The notes beneath the pieces were generated by a model that did not search any database, was not told where the DNA came from, and saw only the letters and a list, made by a program, of their open reading frames with translations. The position numbers and the translations under genes are program-made. From Nocardia acidivorans NBRC 108247 (GTDB taxonomy: Bacteria; Actinomycetota; Actinomycetes; Mycobacteriales; Mycobacteriaceae), in assembly GCF_001625085.1 (NCBI RefSeq), contig NZ_BDAW01000030.1, positions 1 through 64,000 on the forward strand: a stretch of 64,000 nucleotides of DNA, written 5' to 3'. Of the stretch, positions 6,416 to 15,490 are shown one piece after another (position 1 is the stretch's first letter; each line of letters begins with the position of its first letter).

Positions 6416-8986
6416 TTACGTCATTGCCGCGACCGGCTGGCTCAGCAGCTGGGCGCAGCGCAGCAGGCCGAGGTGGCTGTAGGCCTGCGGGTGGTTGCCG
6501 AGCGAGCGTTCGGCGACCGGGTCATATTCCTCGGACAGCAGACCGGTCGGACCCGCCACATCGACGAGCTGCGCGAAGAGCGCCTCGGCGTCCTCGCGTT
6601 TGCCGATGAGCAGGTACGCCTCGACCAGCCAGGCCGCGCAGAGGTGGAACCCGCCCTCGCCGCCGGGCAGACCGTCGTCGTGGTGGTAGCGGTACACCGT
6701 TGAGCCACTGCGCAATTCGGCTTCGGTCGCCACGACGGTGGCGGCGAAACGCGGATCCGACGGATCAATGAGACCGCTCAGCCCGATGTGCAGGGTGGCG
6801 GCGTCGAGGTCGGTGCCCTCGTAGGCGGCGGTGTAGGACTGGACCTCTTCGCTCCAGCCCTCGACCTTGACCTCGCTGGCGATGGTGTCCCGCAGCTTCT
6901 CCCAACCGGGTTCGATGGTCCGGTCGAACTGGCGGGCGAGGGTGATCGCCCGATCGGCGGTGAGCCAGCCCATCACCTTGGAGTACACGTGGTGCCGCGG
7001 GTTGCCGCGGATCTCCCAGATGCCGTGGTCGGGTTCGCGCCAGCGCCGCTGTACGGCCGAGACCATGGCGTGCACCAGCTCCCAATCCGCATCTGGCAGC
7101 GCCTTTTTCGGATCGCTGACGCCCTTGCGCTCACGGGCGTGCGCGAGCTGTGAGATCAGATCGACAATGGGTCCGAAGACGTCGAGCTGCACCTGCATAT
7201 TCGCCGCGTTGCCGACGCGCACCGGCCGTGATCCGGCGTAGCCGGGCAGCTGGTCGATGACGGCCTCGGGCGGCAGGGTTTCGCCGTAGAGGGTGTACAG
7301 CGGGTGCAGTCGCTCGGGTCCGGGCAGGGTCTCCAGCACCCGGTGCACCCAGGCGAGCAGCTCCTCGGCCTCGCCGACCGAACCGAGCGATACCAGCGCC
7401 GACGCGGTGAGTGAGGCGTCGCGCAGCCAGCAGTACCGGTAATCCCAGTTGCGCACGCCCCCGATGTCCTCGGGCAGCGAGGTGGTGGCCGCCGCCAGGA
7501 TCGATCCGGAGGGGGCGTGCACGAGTCCGCGCAGGGTGAGCGCGGAGCGCTTCATGAGATCCGGCTTGAGCGGGGGCAGCTCCAGGGTCGCGGCCCAGTC
7601 CGCCCAGTACCGTTCGGCTTCGCGCCGCCGGTCCGGTTCGGGGGTCATGCAGGGTGCGAGATCGGAGGTGCCGCAGCGCATTTCGAGCACGATCGGGCCC
7701 TGCCGAGGATCGACCACGGCGCGGGCGGTGTGATGATTGCCCTCGTCGATGATGACCCACTCGACGCCCGGGGAGCGCAGGACGAGCGGATCATTGGTGC
7801 CCTGTACCCGCAGTCCGGCGCTGTCGCGCACGATGCGCACCGGCACCTGCCCGAACTCCGGTCGCGGTGCGAAGGTGATGACCGCCTTGGCGTCACCGGT
7901 GATGACACGGGTCAGGTCGGTCCGCTCCGGCACCACGTCGTGCGGCAGGTAGTCCACCACCGACAAACTGGCCCAACGGGTTTCGACGGTCATGGTGCCG
8001 TCGACATAGCGCTGCGACAGCGGCAGTCCGGCGCGTTCGGGCTGAATGGTGAAGTGGCCCGCGCCCGGTCCGCCGAGCAGGTGTGCGAAGACCGCCGCGG
8101 AATCGGGTTCGGGATGGCACAGCCAGGTGATGGTGCCGTCCGGGGTGACCAGGGCCTTGGATCGCGGGCTGGCCAGCATGGTCAGCCGTTCGATTCGAGG
8201 GGCGGAGGCTCCTGCCAACCAGGTGCGCCGCTCCTCGAGCAGGAATGCGAGGGCCTTGGAGACGTCCTCGGTGCTCGATACCCGGTACTTGGCGAGGCTT
8301 TCGCCGTCGCCGACCTTGATGCCCACGTCCGGTCCGGACAGGCGTTTGAAGGCCTTCTCATCGGTGACGTCGTCACCGATGAAGACCGCGGCGGAGGCGC
8401 CCTGCTGATGGCGGACGATATCCAGGGCCGCGCCCTTGTCGGTCTCGACGACCGCGAGTTCGATGACTTCCTTGCCCTCGGTGGTCTGCACGCCGACCCA
8501 GCTGGCCGGGCCCTGACGGACCTGAACCACTGCGCGACGGCCGATTTCGGGGCTGGCATTGCGCACGTGCAATGCCACGCTGGCCGGTTTGACCTCGACG
8601 GTCGCACCGGGATTGTCCTGAGCGATCTGGCTCAGGGTCGACTGCACTTCCTGCAGCAGTTGTTTGGCGTCGTTGTCGATGGCGTGCACGAAGCCGACAT
8701 CGAATTCCGAACCGTGACTTCCGATCAACTGCACCTCGACGGGCAGCCGGGACAGGGCCGCGAGATCACGCAGGGCTCGCCCCGAGATCACTGCGGCGGT
8801 GGTGGCGGTGAGTCCGGAGAGCGCGCGCAACGCGCTCACGGACTCCCGATGGGGATAGGCCTTCGCGGGGTCGGAAACGATGGGCGCGATAGTCCCGTCA
8901 TAGTCCGAAGCGACCAGCAGCCGTGGCACTCGGGCGACAGCCGCCAACGCACGGCGAAGTTCCAGTGGCAAATCCTGTGCGCTCAC
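6416..8986 (-). CDS. otsB: Trehalose-6-phosphate phosphatase / GH15 glycosidase fusion
   Basis: An 856-residue two-domain cytoplasmic enzyme. Residues about 1-255 are an OtsB HAD phosphatase: DYDGT with nucleophile Asp28 and acid Asp30, SGR (68-70), GSHGSEF (89-95) and GDDVTDE (204-210). Residues about 265-856 are a GH15 glucoamylase/trehalase-type domain with RNWDYRYCWLRD and a C-terminal SHLGLLRCA helix. OtsB makes trehalose from trehalose 6-phosphate, while GH15 proteins of this actinobacterial type hydrolyse trehalose, so the fusion may produce and degrade trehalose or feed glucose back. It could instead act on another alpha-glucoside. M. tuberculosis OtsB1, as I recall, is a comparable fusion to a GH65 domain. 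Confidence 0.88.
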   Translation of the reverse strand: MSAQDLPLELRRALAAVARVPRLLVASDYDGTIAPIVSDPAKAYPHRESVSALRALSGLTATTAAVISGRALRDLAALSRLPVEVQLIGSHGSEFDVGFVHAIDNDAKQLLQEVQSTLSQIAQDNPGATVEVKPASVALHVRNASPEIGRRAVVQVRQGPASWVGVQTTEGKEVIELAVVETDKGAALDIVRHQQGASAAVFIGDDVTDEKAFKRLSGPDVGIKVGDGESLAKYRVSSTEDVSKALAFLLEERRTWLAGASAPRIERLTMLASPRSKALVTPDGTITWLCHPEPDSAAVFAHLLGGPGAGHFTIQPERAGLPLSQRYVDGTMTVETRWASLSVVDYLPHDVVPERTDLTRVITGDAKAVITFAPRPEFGQVPVRIVRDSAGLRVQGTNDPLVLRSPGVEWVIIDEGNHHTARAVVDPRQGPIVLEMRCGTSDLAPCMTPEPDRRREAERYWADWAATLELPPLKPDLMKRSALTLRGLVHAPSGSILAAATTSLPEDIGGVRNWDYRYCWLRDASLTASALVSLGSVGEAEELLAWVHRVLETLPGPERLHPLYTLYGETLPPEAVIDQLPGYAGSRPVRVGNAANMQVQLDVFGPIVDLISQLAHARERKGVSDPKKALPDADWELVHAMVSAVQRRWREPDHGIWEIRGNPRHHVYSKVMGWLTADRAITLARQFDRTIEPGWEKLRDTIASEVKVEGWSEEVQSYTAAYEGTDLDAATLHIGLSGLIDPSDPRFAATVVATEAELRSGSTVYRYHHDDGLPGGEGGFHLCAAWLVEAYLLIGKREDAEALFAQLVDVAGPTGLLSEEYDPVAERSLGNHPQAYSHLGLLRCAQLLSQPVAAMT

Positions 8987-9288
8987 GCATCCAACCTAGT
9001 GATCGGAGGAGATTTTTCAGGGCGAGCGTGACTCTACTGGGTGATGATTGCCCGCTCGTTCTGACGGTGATACATAGCGTTTACAAGACGCTCGCGCACC
9101 GTTCACCAAATGTCCGATTTCCGCTCGCGCAGAGCGGGTTCGACGCCTGTGAACAGCGACGTTGTGGATGAAAGAACAAGGGCCGGATCGTCTCGAGAAG
9201 ACGACCGGCCCCGGGTGCATCCGTGCGAAAGCCCGGATTGCGTTCGCCGCGTGCTACTCCCAGGCGTGGGAGTAGACGATGAGAAACC
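8987..9288. other. Intergenic region with one hairpin
   Basis: No gene is supported in these 302 bases. They hold the upstream region of the OtsB/GH15 gene and, at 9180-9211, a strong hairpin listed separately. Confidence 0.6.
9180..9211. terminator. Hairpin after kstR
   Basis: GGGCCGG-TCGTCT pairs with AGACGA-CCGGCCC around CGAGA, with one bulged A. It lies about 78 bases beyond the kstR stop on the minus strand. Confidence 0.6.
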
Positions 9289-9945
9289 TCACTTGTCGCC
9301 GATGAGCAGATCGACGGTCAGCTCCAGGCGTTCGGTCACATCGGTGGCCGAGGCCCGGCGGGTCAGCCACGCAACCAGATTGGACAGCCACACATCGCTG
9401 ATGACGCGGGCGATGGCGAGCTGACGCTCATCGGGCGTCTCGTCCGAGAGCGCGCGGGCGAAGAAGCGGTCCATCACCTTGCCGACCCGATCGACCTCGG
9501 CGGCCGCGGAGGCGTCGGCGAACATGAACGCTCGCGTCATGGCCTCGGTGAGCAGCGGATCGCGCTGCATGGCCCGGGTGATCTGGGTGAGCACCAGGTG
9601 CATGCGCTCGCGTGGTTCGCCGCCGGGCAGCGGTTTGCGGCGGCCTTCGAGCTGTTCGAATTCCCGGGCCAGGGCCGAGACCAGCAGATGCACCTTGGAC
9701 GGGAAGTACCGGTACAGGGTCCCGACCGCGACATCGGCGCGTTCGGCCACCGCGCGCATCTGGACCGCGTCGTAGCCGCCCTTGGACGCCAGCGCCAGCG
9801 TCGCGTCGAGGATGCGTTTGCGCCGGTCGCGCTGTGCCGCCGAGCTCAGGTCCTCCTCGCTGAGGGTCGTCACGGGCGCGGTGCGCCCGGTGCCTGCGGG
9901 CGGGGTGGCCCCCTCGGCGGACTGCGATCGGGAGGGACTGGCCAT
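9289..9945 (-). CDS. kstR: TetR-family steroid catabolism repressor KstR
   Basis: Repressor of the cholesterol/steroid regulon. It is released by 3-oxo-cholestenoic acids or their CoA thioesters in M. tuberculosis. The 218-residue product has a low-complexity N-terminus (1-38), then a TetR helix-turn-helix (about 40-86) with KGGYDAVQMRAVAERADVAVGTLYRYFPSKVHLLVSAL, which I recognise as nearly identical to M. tuberculosis KstR (Rv3574). The C-terminal block IARVISDVWLSNLVAWLTRRASATDV is also diagnostic. The frame is open far upstream; the ATG at 9945 is chosen because AGGA lies ten bases before it and the length then fits. A perfect KstR box lies between it and fadE34, implying autoregulation. 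Confidence 0.95.
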   Translation of the reverse strand: MASPSRSQSAEGATPPAGTGRTAPVTTLSEEDLSSAAQRDRRKRILDATLALASKGGYDAVQMRAVAERADVAVGTLYRYFPSKVHLLVSALAREFEQLEGRRKPLPGGEPRERMHLVLTQITRAMQRDPLLTEAMTRAFMFADASAAAEVDRVGKVMDRFFARALSDETPDERQLAIARVISDVWLSNLVAWLTRRASATDVTERLELTVDLLIGDK

Positions 9946-10043
9946 CGGTTGAAAGTCCTTTCCTACACGAATCGTTCGATTCATCCCGGCTTCGAGTTCG
10001 TACCGCGTTTGGGCGGCGCTTGACTTACGCCCGGCTCGAACAT

Positions 10044-10057
10044 TAGAACATGTTCTA
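10044..10057. promoter_or_regulatory. KstR operator between kstR and fadE34
   Basis: TAGAACATGTTCTA is a perfect 14-base palindrome that matches every fixed position of the KstR consensus TnnAACnnGTTnnA. It is 99 bases from the kstR start and 35 bases from the fadE34 start, so it probably controls both directions. Confidence 0.9.
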
Positions 10058-10092
10058 GGAGTGGAAGTCACCCCGGAAAGGCGGTATGGAGT

Positions 10093-12258
10093 GTGACCAT
10101 AGCCACCACTGACGAGCATAAAGCCGTCCAGGAGTCCATGCGTGGATGGGCGGCGTCGGTGCGCCCAATTGCAACAATGCGTTCCGGTGGGTCGGATTTC
10201 TGGCGCGCATACTGGTCGCGCCTCGCCGATCTCGGAATTTTCCGGGTCGCGGTACCGGAAGAGGCCGGTGGAGCGGGTTGTTCCGTCGGAGATCTCGCTG
10301 TCCTGGTGGAGCAGGCGGCGCATGATCTCGTGGGCGGTCCCGTGCTCTCGACGGCCCTTGCCGGCCTCGTTGCCGGGGAGATGCTCGACGAGGATACGCC
10401 GTGCGGTGTCGCGCTCGAGGGCGAAATCGCAATAACGTCCGACGAATCCGGCGCCCGCCTGTCCGGCGCCTGGGACGCGGTGCTCGGCGCCGCCCCGGGC
10501 ACCGCACTGCTGCTGCCGGTCCGCGACGGTGAGCGCCATCTGTGGGCGCTCGTCGACGCCGATGCCGCGGGCTTGCGGGTGGAGCCGCTGCCCGCCATGG
10601 ACCACACCGTTCCGCTCGCCCGGGTCGAATGCGCGGAGGTTGCCGTCGCCGCGGACCGGCTTTTCGAACCGAAGCTTTCGGTCCTCGATATCGCCGCGAC
10701 GCTGATTGCCGCCGAGGCCGCCGGTATTGCCGGCTGGTGTTTGGAGACCGCGACCGAATACGCCAAGGTGCGTGAACAATTCGGGCGCAAGATCGGCGAA
10801 TTCCAAGCGGTGAAACACATTTGCGCGTGGATGCTGTGCCGGGCCGAACAGATTCGCGCGGTGGCCGCCGATGCCGCCGCCGCCGTGGACGCCGAGTCCG
10901 GTGAACTTCCGCTCGCCGCGGCGGTCGCACTGTCCATTGCCCTGGACGCCGCGGTGGAGAACGCCAAGGATTGCATTCAGGTCCTGGGTGGAATCGGTTT
11001 CACCTGGGAGCACGACGCGCATCTGTATTTGCGCCGGGCGAGTGCCATGCGGCAGTTGCTGGGCGGTTCCGCGCGCTGGCGTGCCCGGGTCACCGAATTG
11101 ACATTGCGGGGTGTGCGCCGCACCGTGGGTTTGGATCTGGGCGCCGCCTCCGGTGGCTCCGCGGGCGAACCCAATTGGGACGCCGTCGGTTTGGATGCCG
11201 CCGAGGCGGCCGTGCTGGCCGCCGAGCTGACCAAGATCGCCGCACTCTCGGAGTCCGAGCAGCGCGCCGCGCTGGCCGCCTCCGGATTGCTGGCCTCGCA
11301 CTGGCCCAAGCCGTACGGCCGGGGCGCGGGTCCGATCCAGCGCACCTGGATCGACGACCAGATTCGCAAGGCCGGTATCGCGCTGCCCGAGTTGGCGATC
11401 GCCAACTGGGCGATTCCCACTCTGCTGCAATGGGGTTCGCCCGAGCAGATCGAGCGCTACGCGCGGCCGACGCTGACCGGTGAGGTCATCTGGTGCCAGC
11501 TCTTCTCCGAGCCGGAGGCCGGATCCGATCTGGCCGCGCTGCGCACGGTGGCCGAGCGGGTCGAGGGCGGCTGGAAGCTGCGCGGTCAGAAGGTCTGGAC
11601 CTCGTTGGCGGACAAGGCGACCTGGGGCATCTGCCTGGCGCGCACCGATCCGGCCGCACCCAAGCACAAGGGCATCAGCTACTTCCTGGTCGATATGAAG
11701 AGCGCGGGCATCGATATCCGGCCGCTGGTCGAGATCACCGGTGAGGCGCGGTTCAACGAGGTCTTCCTCGATGACGTCTTCGTCCCGGACGATTGCTTGG
11801 TCGGGCAGCTGGAGAACGGGTGGAAGATCGCCCGCTCCACGCTCTCCGCCGAGCGAGTCGCCATGGGCGGCAAGGGAATCGGGGACGAGCTGGAGGCGTT
11901 GATCGCCGCCGCGCCGACCTCGGGACCGGGTGCCGAACTGGTGGCGGACCGACTCGGAGGACTCGTCTCCGAATCCATAGCTGGAACATTGCTGGATGCT
12001 CGTGCGGCGCAGAAACTGCTATCCGGAGGAGATCCGGGTCCGCAGAGCAGCGTACGCAAGCTGGTCGGTGTCAGACACCGGCAGGCGGTCGCCGAATTTG
12101 CCGTCGAAGTGGCGGGCGCGGCGGGTGCCATGGAAACCGATGTGGTGAAAGAATTCCTGCTCACACGCTGTTTGTCCATTGCGGGCGGTACTGAGCAGAT
12201 TCTGTTGACCGTCGCCGGTGAACGAATTCTCGGACTGCCGCGCGAATCGCACGGTTAG
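10093..12258 (+). CDS. fadE34: Double-domain acyl-CoA dehydrogenase FadE34 (ChsE3-type)
   Basis: A 721-residue protein made of two acyl-CoA dehydrogenase units in tandem. The first, residues about 1-340, contains REQFGRKIGEFQAVKH and the C-terminal QVLGGIGFTWEHDAH. The second, about 370-721, contains LFSEPEAGSDLAALRT and a C-terminal CLSIAGGTEQILLTVAGERILGLPR. M. tuberculosis FadE34 (about 711 residues) dehydrogenates the C24 (cholenoyl) side-chain CoA thioester. The gene is divergent from kstR as in M. tuberculosis, with a GTG start. Unlike there, it leads directly into the fadE28-ltp2 genes. Confidence 0.92.
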   Translation: MTIATTDEHKAVQESMRGWAASVRPIATMRSGGSDFWRAYWSRLADLGIFRVAVPEEAGGAGCSVGDLAVLVEQAAHDLVGGPVLSTALAGLVAGEMLDEDTPCGVALEGEIAITSDESGARLSGAWDAVLGAAPGTALLLPVRDGERHLWALVDADAAGLRVEPLPAMDHTVPLARVECAEVAVAADRLFEPKLSVLDIAATLIAAEAAGIAGWCLETATEYAKVREQFGRKIGEFQAVKHICAWMLCRAEQIRAVAADAAAAVDAESGELPLAAAVALSIALDAAVENAKDCIQVLGGIGFTWEHDAHLYLRRASAMRQLLGGSARWRARVTELTLRGVRRTVGLDLGAASGGSAGEPNWDAVGLDAAEAAVLAAELTKIAALSESEQRAALAASGLLASHWPKPYGRGAGPIQRTWIDDQIRKAGIALPELAIANWAIPTLLQWGSPEQIERYARPTLTGEVIWCQLFSEPEAGSDLAALRTVAERVEGGWKLRGQKVWTSLADKATWGICLARTDPAAPKHKGISYFLVDMKSAGIDIRPLVEITGEARFNEVFLDDVFVPDDCLVGQLENGWKIARSTLSAERVAMGGKGIGDELEALIAAAPTSGPGAELVADRLGGLVSESIAGTLLDARAAQKLLSGGDPGPQSSVRKLVGVRHRQAVAEFAVEVAGAAGAMETDVVKEFLLTRCLSIAGGTEQILLTVAGERILGLPRESHG

Positions 12259-12284
12259 CCCACACCTCAACCGGGAGTAATGAA

Positions 12285-13373
12285 TTGGACTTCACGCGGG
12301 ACGAGAGCCAAGATGCTGTCGCCGAGGTTGTTGTAAGTTTGCTGGAGCGTGAAAGCGCGCGCGATATCGCGCTCTGGCCGATCTTCTCCGGCAGCGGGCT
12401 GCTGGCCGTGCCCCTACCCGAGCGCTTCGGCGGTGACGAGATGGGTCTGCTGGAGGTTTCCGCCATGCTGACCGAACTCGCCACCGACGCGGTGCAGATC
12501 CCGGCGCTGAGCACGCTGGCCTTCGGCGTCCTGCCGTTGCTGGCGATCGGCGTGCCGGATGCGTTGGCGGAGAAGGTATTTCCCGCCGTCGCGGAAGGCG
12601 CGGTGCTCACCGCCGCACTGCACGAGGCGGGCTCGCCGTTCGTGGTGAAGCCGACGACCGCCGCGGTGGCCGATGGCGACACCGTGCGCATTACCGGCAA
12701 CAAGGTGGCGGTGCCCTACGCCGATACCGCGCGCTGGATCCTGGTGCCGACCAATGCCGGTGTCGCGGTGGTCGACGGTGACGCGCCGGGCGTCACCAAG
12801 ACCGCCGGCCCGACATCCGATGGCGTGCCGGAGTTTTCGCTGCGCTTCGACGGGGTGCAGATTCCCGCGGAGCAGTTGCTGCCCGGCGGCATCGCCGAAC
12901 TGCATCGGTTCGCGCTGGCCGGAATCGGCTCGGTGGCGGACGGTCTGCTCAAGGGCGTGCTGGCGCTGACCGCCGAGCATGTGCGTACCCGGGAGCAGTT
13001 CGGCCGTCCGCTGGCCGAATTCCAGGCCGTCGCACAGCAGATCGCCGATGTGTACGTCACCTCGCGCACCCTGCACGCGGCCGCGGTCTCCGCCAATTGG
13101 GCGCTCGCTCAGGCTGTGTCTTCCTCGCGGGACGGGGAAAACAACGCCGAACATAGTGAGCGCACCGAAGATGATTTGGATGTTTTGGCGTACACGGTGG
13201 CCTCCGAGCTGCCCGCCGCCATGCAGAAGTGTCATCACCTGCACGGTGGCCTGGGCGTCGATATCACCCATCCACTGCACCGCTACTACTCACAGGCCAA
13301 GGACATCGCGCGCTGGTTGGGCGGCGAATCGTTCCGGCTGGACCGTTTGGGAGCCAGATGTTCATCGAACTGA
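12285..13373 (+). CDS. fadE28: Acyl-CoA dehydrogenase subunit FadE28 (ChsE1)
   Basis: One half of the alpha2-beta2 ChsE1-ChsE2 dehydrogenase. In M. tuberculosis this oxidises the 3-carbon side chain of 3-oxo-4-pregnene-20-carboxyl-CoA at the last side-chain cycle. The 362-residue product has the C-terminal acyl-CoA dehydrogenase helices with TREQFGRPLAEFQAVAQQIAD and HHLHGGLGVDITHPLHRYYS. The start is a TTG at 12285 with GGAG nine bases upstream. It overlaps fadE29 by 16 bases, fitting balanced production of two subunits. Assignment rests on order (fadE28-fadE29-chsH2-chsH1-ltp2) and the heterodimer architecture. Confidence 0.9.
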   Translation: MDFTRDESQDAVAEVVVSLLERESARDIALWPIFSGSGLLAVPLPERFGGDEMGLLEVSAMLTELATDAVQIPALSTLAFGVLPLLAIGVPDALAEKVFPAVAEGAVLTAALHEAGSPFVVKPTTAAVADGDTVRITGNKVAVPYADTARWILVPTNAGVAVVDGDAPGVTKTAGPTSDGVPEFSLRFDGVQIPAEQLLPGGIAELHRFALAGIGSVADGLLKGVLALTAEHVRTREQFGRPLAEFQAVAQQIADVYVTSRTLHAAAVSANWALAQAVSSSRDGENNAEHSERTEDDLDVLAYTVASELPAAMQKCHHLHGGLGVDITHPLHRYYSQAKDIARWLGGESFRLDRLGARCSSN

Positions 13374-14527
13374 CCGCCGAGCAGCGTCGCCTCCGTGACG
13401 AATTGCGTTCGTACTTCTCCGGTCTCGTCACTCCCGAAGAGGAGAACGAGATGCTGGTCAACCGGCACGGCGACGCCTATCGCGCGGTGGTCAAGCGCAT
13501 GGGCGCGGACGGCAAGCTGGGTGTGGGCTGGCCGAAGGAGTACGGCGGGCAGGGTTTCGGCCCGCTCGAGCAGCAGATCTTCTACAACGAGGCGGTCCGG
13601 GCCGATGTGCCCGTTCCGCTGGTCACGCTGCTCACCGTCGGACCGGCGCTGCAATCGTTCGGCACACCGGAGCAGAAGCAGAAGTTCTTGCCCGGAATCC
13701 TCACCGGTGACATTCATTTCGCCATCGGCTATTCCGAACCCGATGCCGGCACCGACCTGGCGGCGCTGCGCACCAGCGCCGTGCGGGACGCCAACGGCGA
13801 CTGGATCGTCAACGGGCAGAAGATCTTCACCACCGGGGCGCACGAGGCCGATTACATCTGGCTGGCCGTGCGCACCGGCACGGTGGAATCGCGGCACCGC
13901 GGCATCACGATCCTGATCGTGGACACCAAGGATCCCGGATACTCCTGGACGCCGATCATCACCGCCGACGGCGCGCACCACACCAACGCCACCTATTTCG
14001 ACAATGTGCGCGTGCCCGCGAGCATGGTCGTCGGTGAGGTGGACAAGGGCTGGCGGCTCATCACCACCCAGCTCAACCACGAGCGGGTCAGCCTGGGGCC
14101 GTCCGGCAAGATCGAACAGCTCTACACCCGGGTGCGCGAATGGGCGCAGAAGCAGGGCGTGCTGGGTGATACCGAGGTGCGGCGCTCACTGGGCCGCCTG
14201 CACGCCATGGTGCGCCTGAACGAACTGCTGAACTGGCAGGTGGCCTCCAATATGGAGCGCCCGGACGCCGATCCGGCCGATGTGATCGCCGATGCGTCGG
14301 CGACCAAGGTGTACTCCACCGAGGCGCTGCAGGAGGCGGGCCGTCTGGCCGAGGAGATAGTGGGCCGCTTCGGCGACCCCGCCGATCCGGGTACGGCCGA
14401 GCTGCTGGTGTGGCTGGACCGGCGCACCAAGCAGAACCTGGTGGTGACCTTCGGCGGCGGCGTCAACGAAGTCATGCGCGAGCTCATCGCCCAAATGGGC
14501 CTGCGCCTGCCGCGCGTACCGAGATAG
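13358..14527 (+). CDS. fadE29: Acyl-CoA dehydrogenase subunit FadE29 (ChsE2)
   Basis: Partner of FadE28. 389 residues from the ATG at 13358 (GGGAG upstream); an open stretch back to 13229 is shadow sequence within fadE28. Visible are the FAD/substrate segment YSEPDAGTDLAALRT and the C-terminal GGGVNEVMRELIAQMGLRLPR. In the M. tuberculosis complex this subunit carries the catalytic glutamate and most flavin contacts; I did not place that residue here. It ends 12 bases before chsH2 with a GAGG in the gap. Confidence 0.92.
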   Translation: MFIELTAEQRRLRDELRSYFSGLVTPEEENEMLVNRHGDAYRAVVKRMGADGKLGVGWPKEYGGQGFGPLEQQIFYNEAVRADVPVPLVTLLTVGPALQSFGTPEQKQKFLPGILTGDIHFAIGYSEPDAGTDLAALRTSAVRDANGDWIVNGQKIFTTGAHEADYIWLAVRTGTVESRHRGITILIVDTKDPGYSWTPIITADGAHHTNATYFDNVRVPASMVVGEVDKGWRLITTQLNHERVSLGPSGKIEQLYTRVREWAQKQGVLGDTEVRRSLGRLHAMVRLNELLNWQVASNMERPDADPADVIADASATKVYSTEALQEAGRLAEEIVGRFGDPADPGTAELLVWLDRRTKQNLVVTFGGGVNEVMRELIAQMGLRLPRVPR

Positions 14528-14539
14528 AGGAATTCGACA

Positions 14540-15490
14540 GTGACGCAAAGCTTCACGGCCGAGGAGATCCTGGCGGCCGCCGAGAAGATCAAGCAGGCGG
14601 GGGAGTCCTCCCCGCGCCTGGGCCGCGATCCGGTCAACCAGCCCATGATCAACAACTGGGTGGAGGGGATCGGGGACGCCAACCCGATCTATGTGGACGA
14701 GGCCGCGGCCATCGCCGCCGGACATCCGGGCATCGTCGCTCCACCCGCCATGGCGCAGGTGTGGACCATGTTGGGGCTCACCGGGTCTCGGCCCGAGGAC
14801 GACCCGATGACGGTCACCAACGAGCTGCTCGATGCCGCCGGGTACACCTCGGTGGTCGCCACCAACTGCGATCAGACCTACCACCGGTATCTGGAGATCG
14901 GCGAGCGGGTCGCGGTGCGATCCTCGCTGGATTCCATTGTGGGGCCCAAGCGTACCGGCCTGGGCGAGGGCTGGTTCCTGACCTACCGCACGAATTGGTA
15001 CGTCGGCGATGAGCTGGTCACCGAGATGCTGTTCCGGCTGCTGAAGTTCATGCCGGGCACGGGTGCCGCGCCCAAGGCCGATCCGGCGCAGGATCTCGGC
15101 GAGCGGGTCAAGCCGGTAGTGTCGCATGACACTGAATTCTTCTGGGCCGGAACGAAACTCGGTGAGCTGCGCATTCAGCGGCGGCCCGATGGCTCGCTGC
15201 AGCATCCGCCGGTTCCGGCCATCTGGCAGGACAGGGCCGAGGAGACCGACTACGTCGTGGCTTCGGGTCGCGGCACCGTTTTCAGTTTCGTCGTGCACCA
15301 CGCCCCGAAGGTGCCCGGCCGGGCGCTGCCGTTCGTGGTGGCGCTGGTCGAGCTCGAGGAGGGGGTGCGCATGCTCGGCGAGCTGCGCGGTATCGATCCC
15401 GCCGAGGTCGCGATCGGGCAGGCCGTCGAGGTCGGCTTCGAGGCGCTCGACGACGACAACACCGTGCCCTATTGGAAGGCTGTTCGATGA
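14540..15490 (+). CDS. chsH2: MaoC-like hydratase subunit with DUF35 domain, ChsH2
   Basis: Heteromeric hydratase for the 3-carbon steroid side chain (with ChsH1); its C-terminal DUF35 domain serves as the partner of the aldolase Ltp2. 316 residues, GTG start. N-terminal hot-dog fold (about 1-170) has GDANPIYVD, where the usual catalytic His is Tyr, agreeing with ChsH2 being the non-catalytic half. The C-terminal DUF35 OB-fold covers about 195-316. The zinc-ribbon Cys pairs typical of many DUF35 proteins are absent around residues 210-225 (LQHPPVPAIWQD). The stop overlaps the chsH1 ATG (ATGA). Confidence 0.92.
   Translation: MTQSFTAEEILAAAEKIKQAGESSPRLGRDPVNQPMINNWVEGIGDANPIYVDEAAAIAAGHPGIVAPPAMAQVWTMLGLTGSRPEDDPMTVTNELLDAAGYTSVVATNCDQTYHRYLEIGERVAVRSSLDSIVGPKRTGLGEGWFLTYRTNWYVGDELVTEMLFRLLKFMPGTGAAPKADPAQDLGERVKPVVSHDTEFFWAGTKLGELRIQRRPDGSLQHPPVPAIWQDRAEETDYVVASGRGTVFSFVVHHAPKVPGRALPFVVALVELEEGVRMLGELRGIDPAEVAIGQAVEVGFEALDDDNTVPYWKAVR

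Noticed and set aside
7517..9031. 504-codon plus-strand open frame
   Set aside because: Lies wholly antisense to the OtsB/GH15 fusion and resembles no protein.
9946..11667. Long N-terminal extension of the kstR reading frame
   Set aside because: It would run through the KstR operator and antisense to fadE34; the start at 9945 has a binding site and the expected length.
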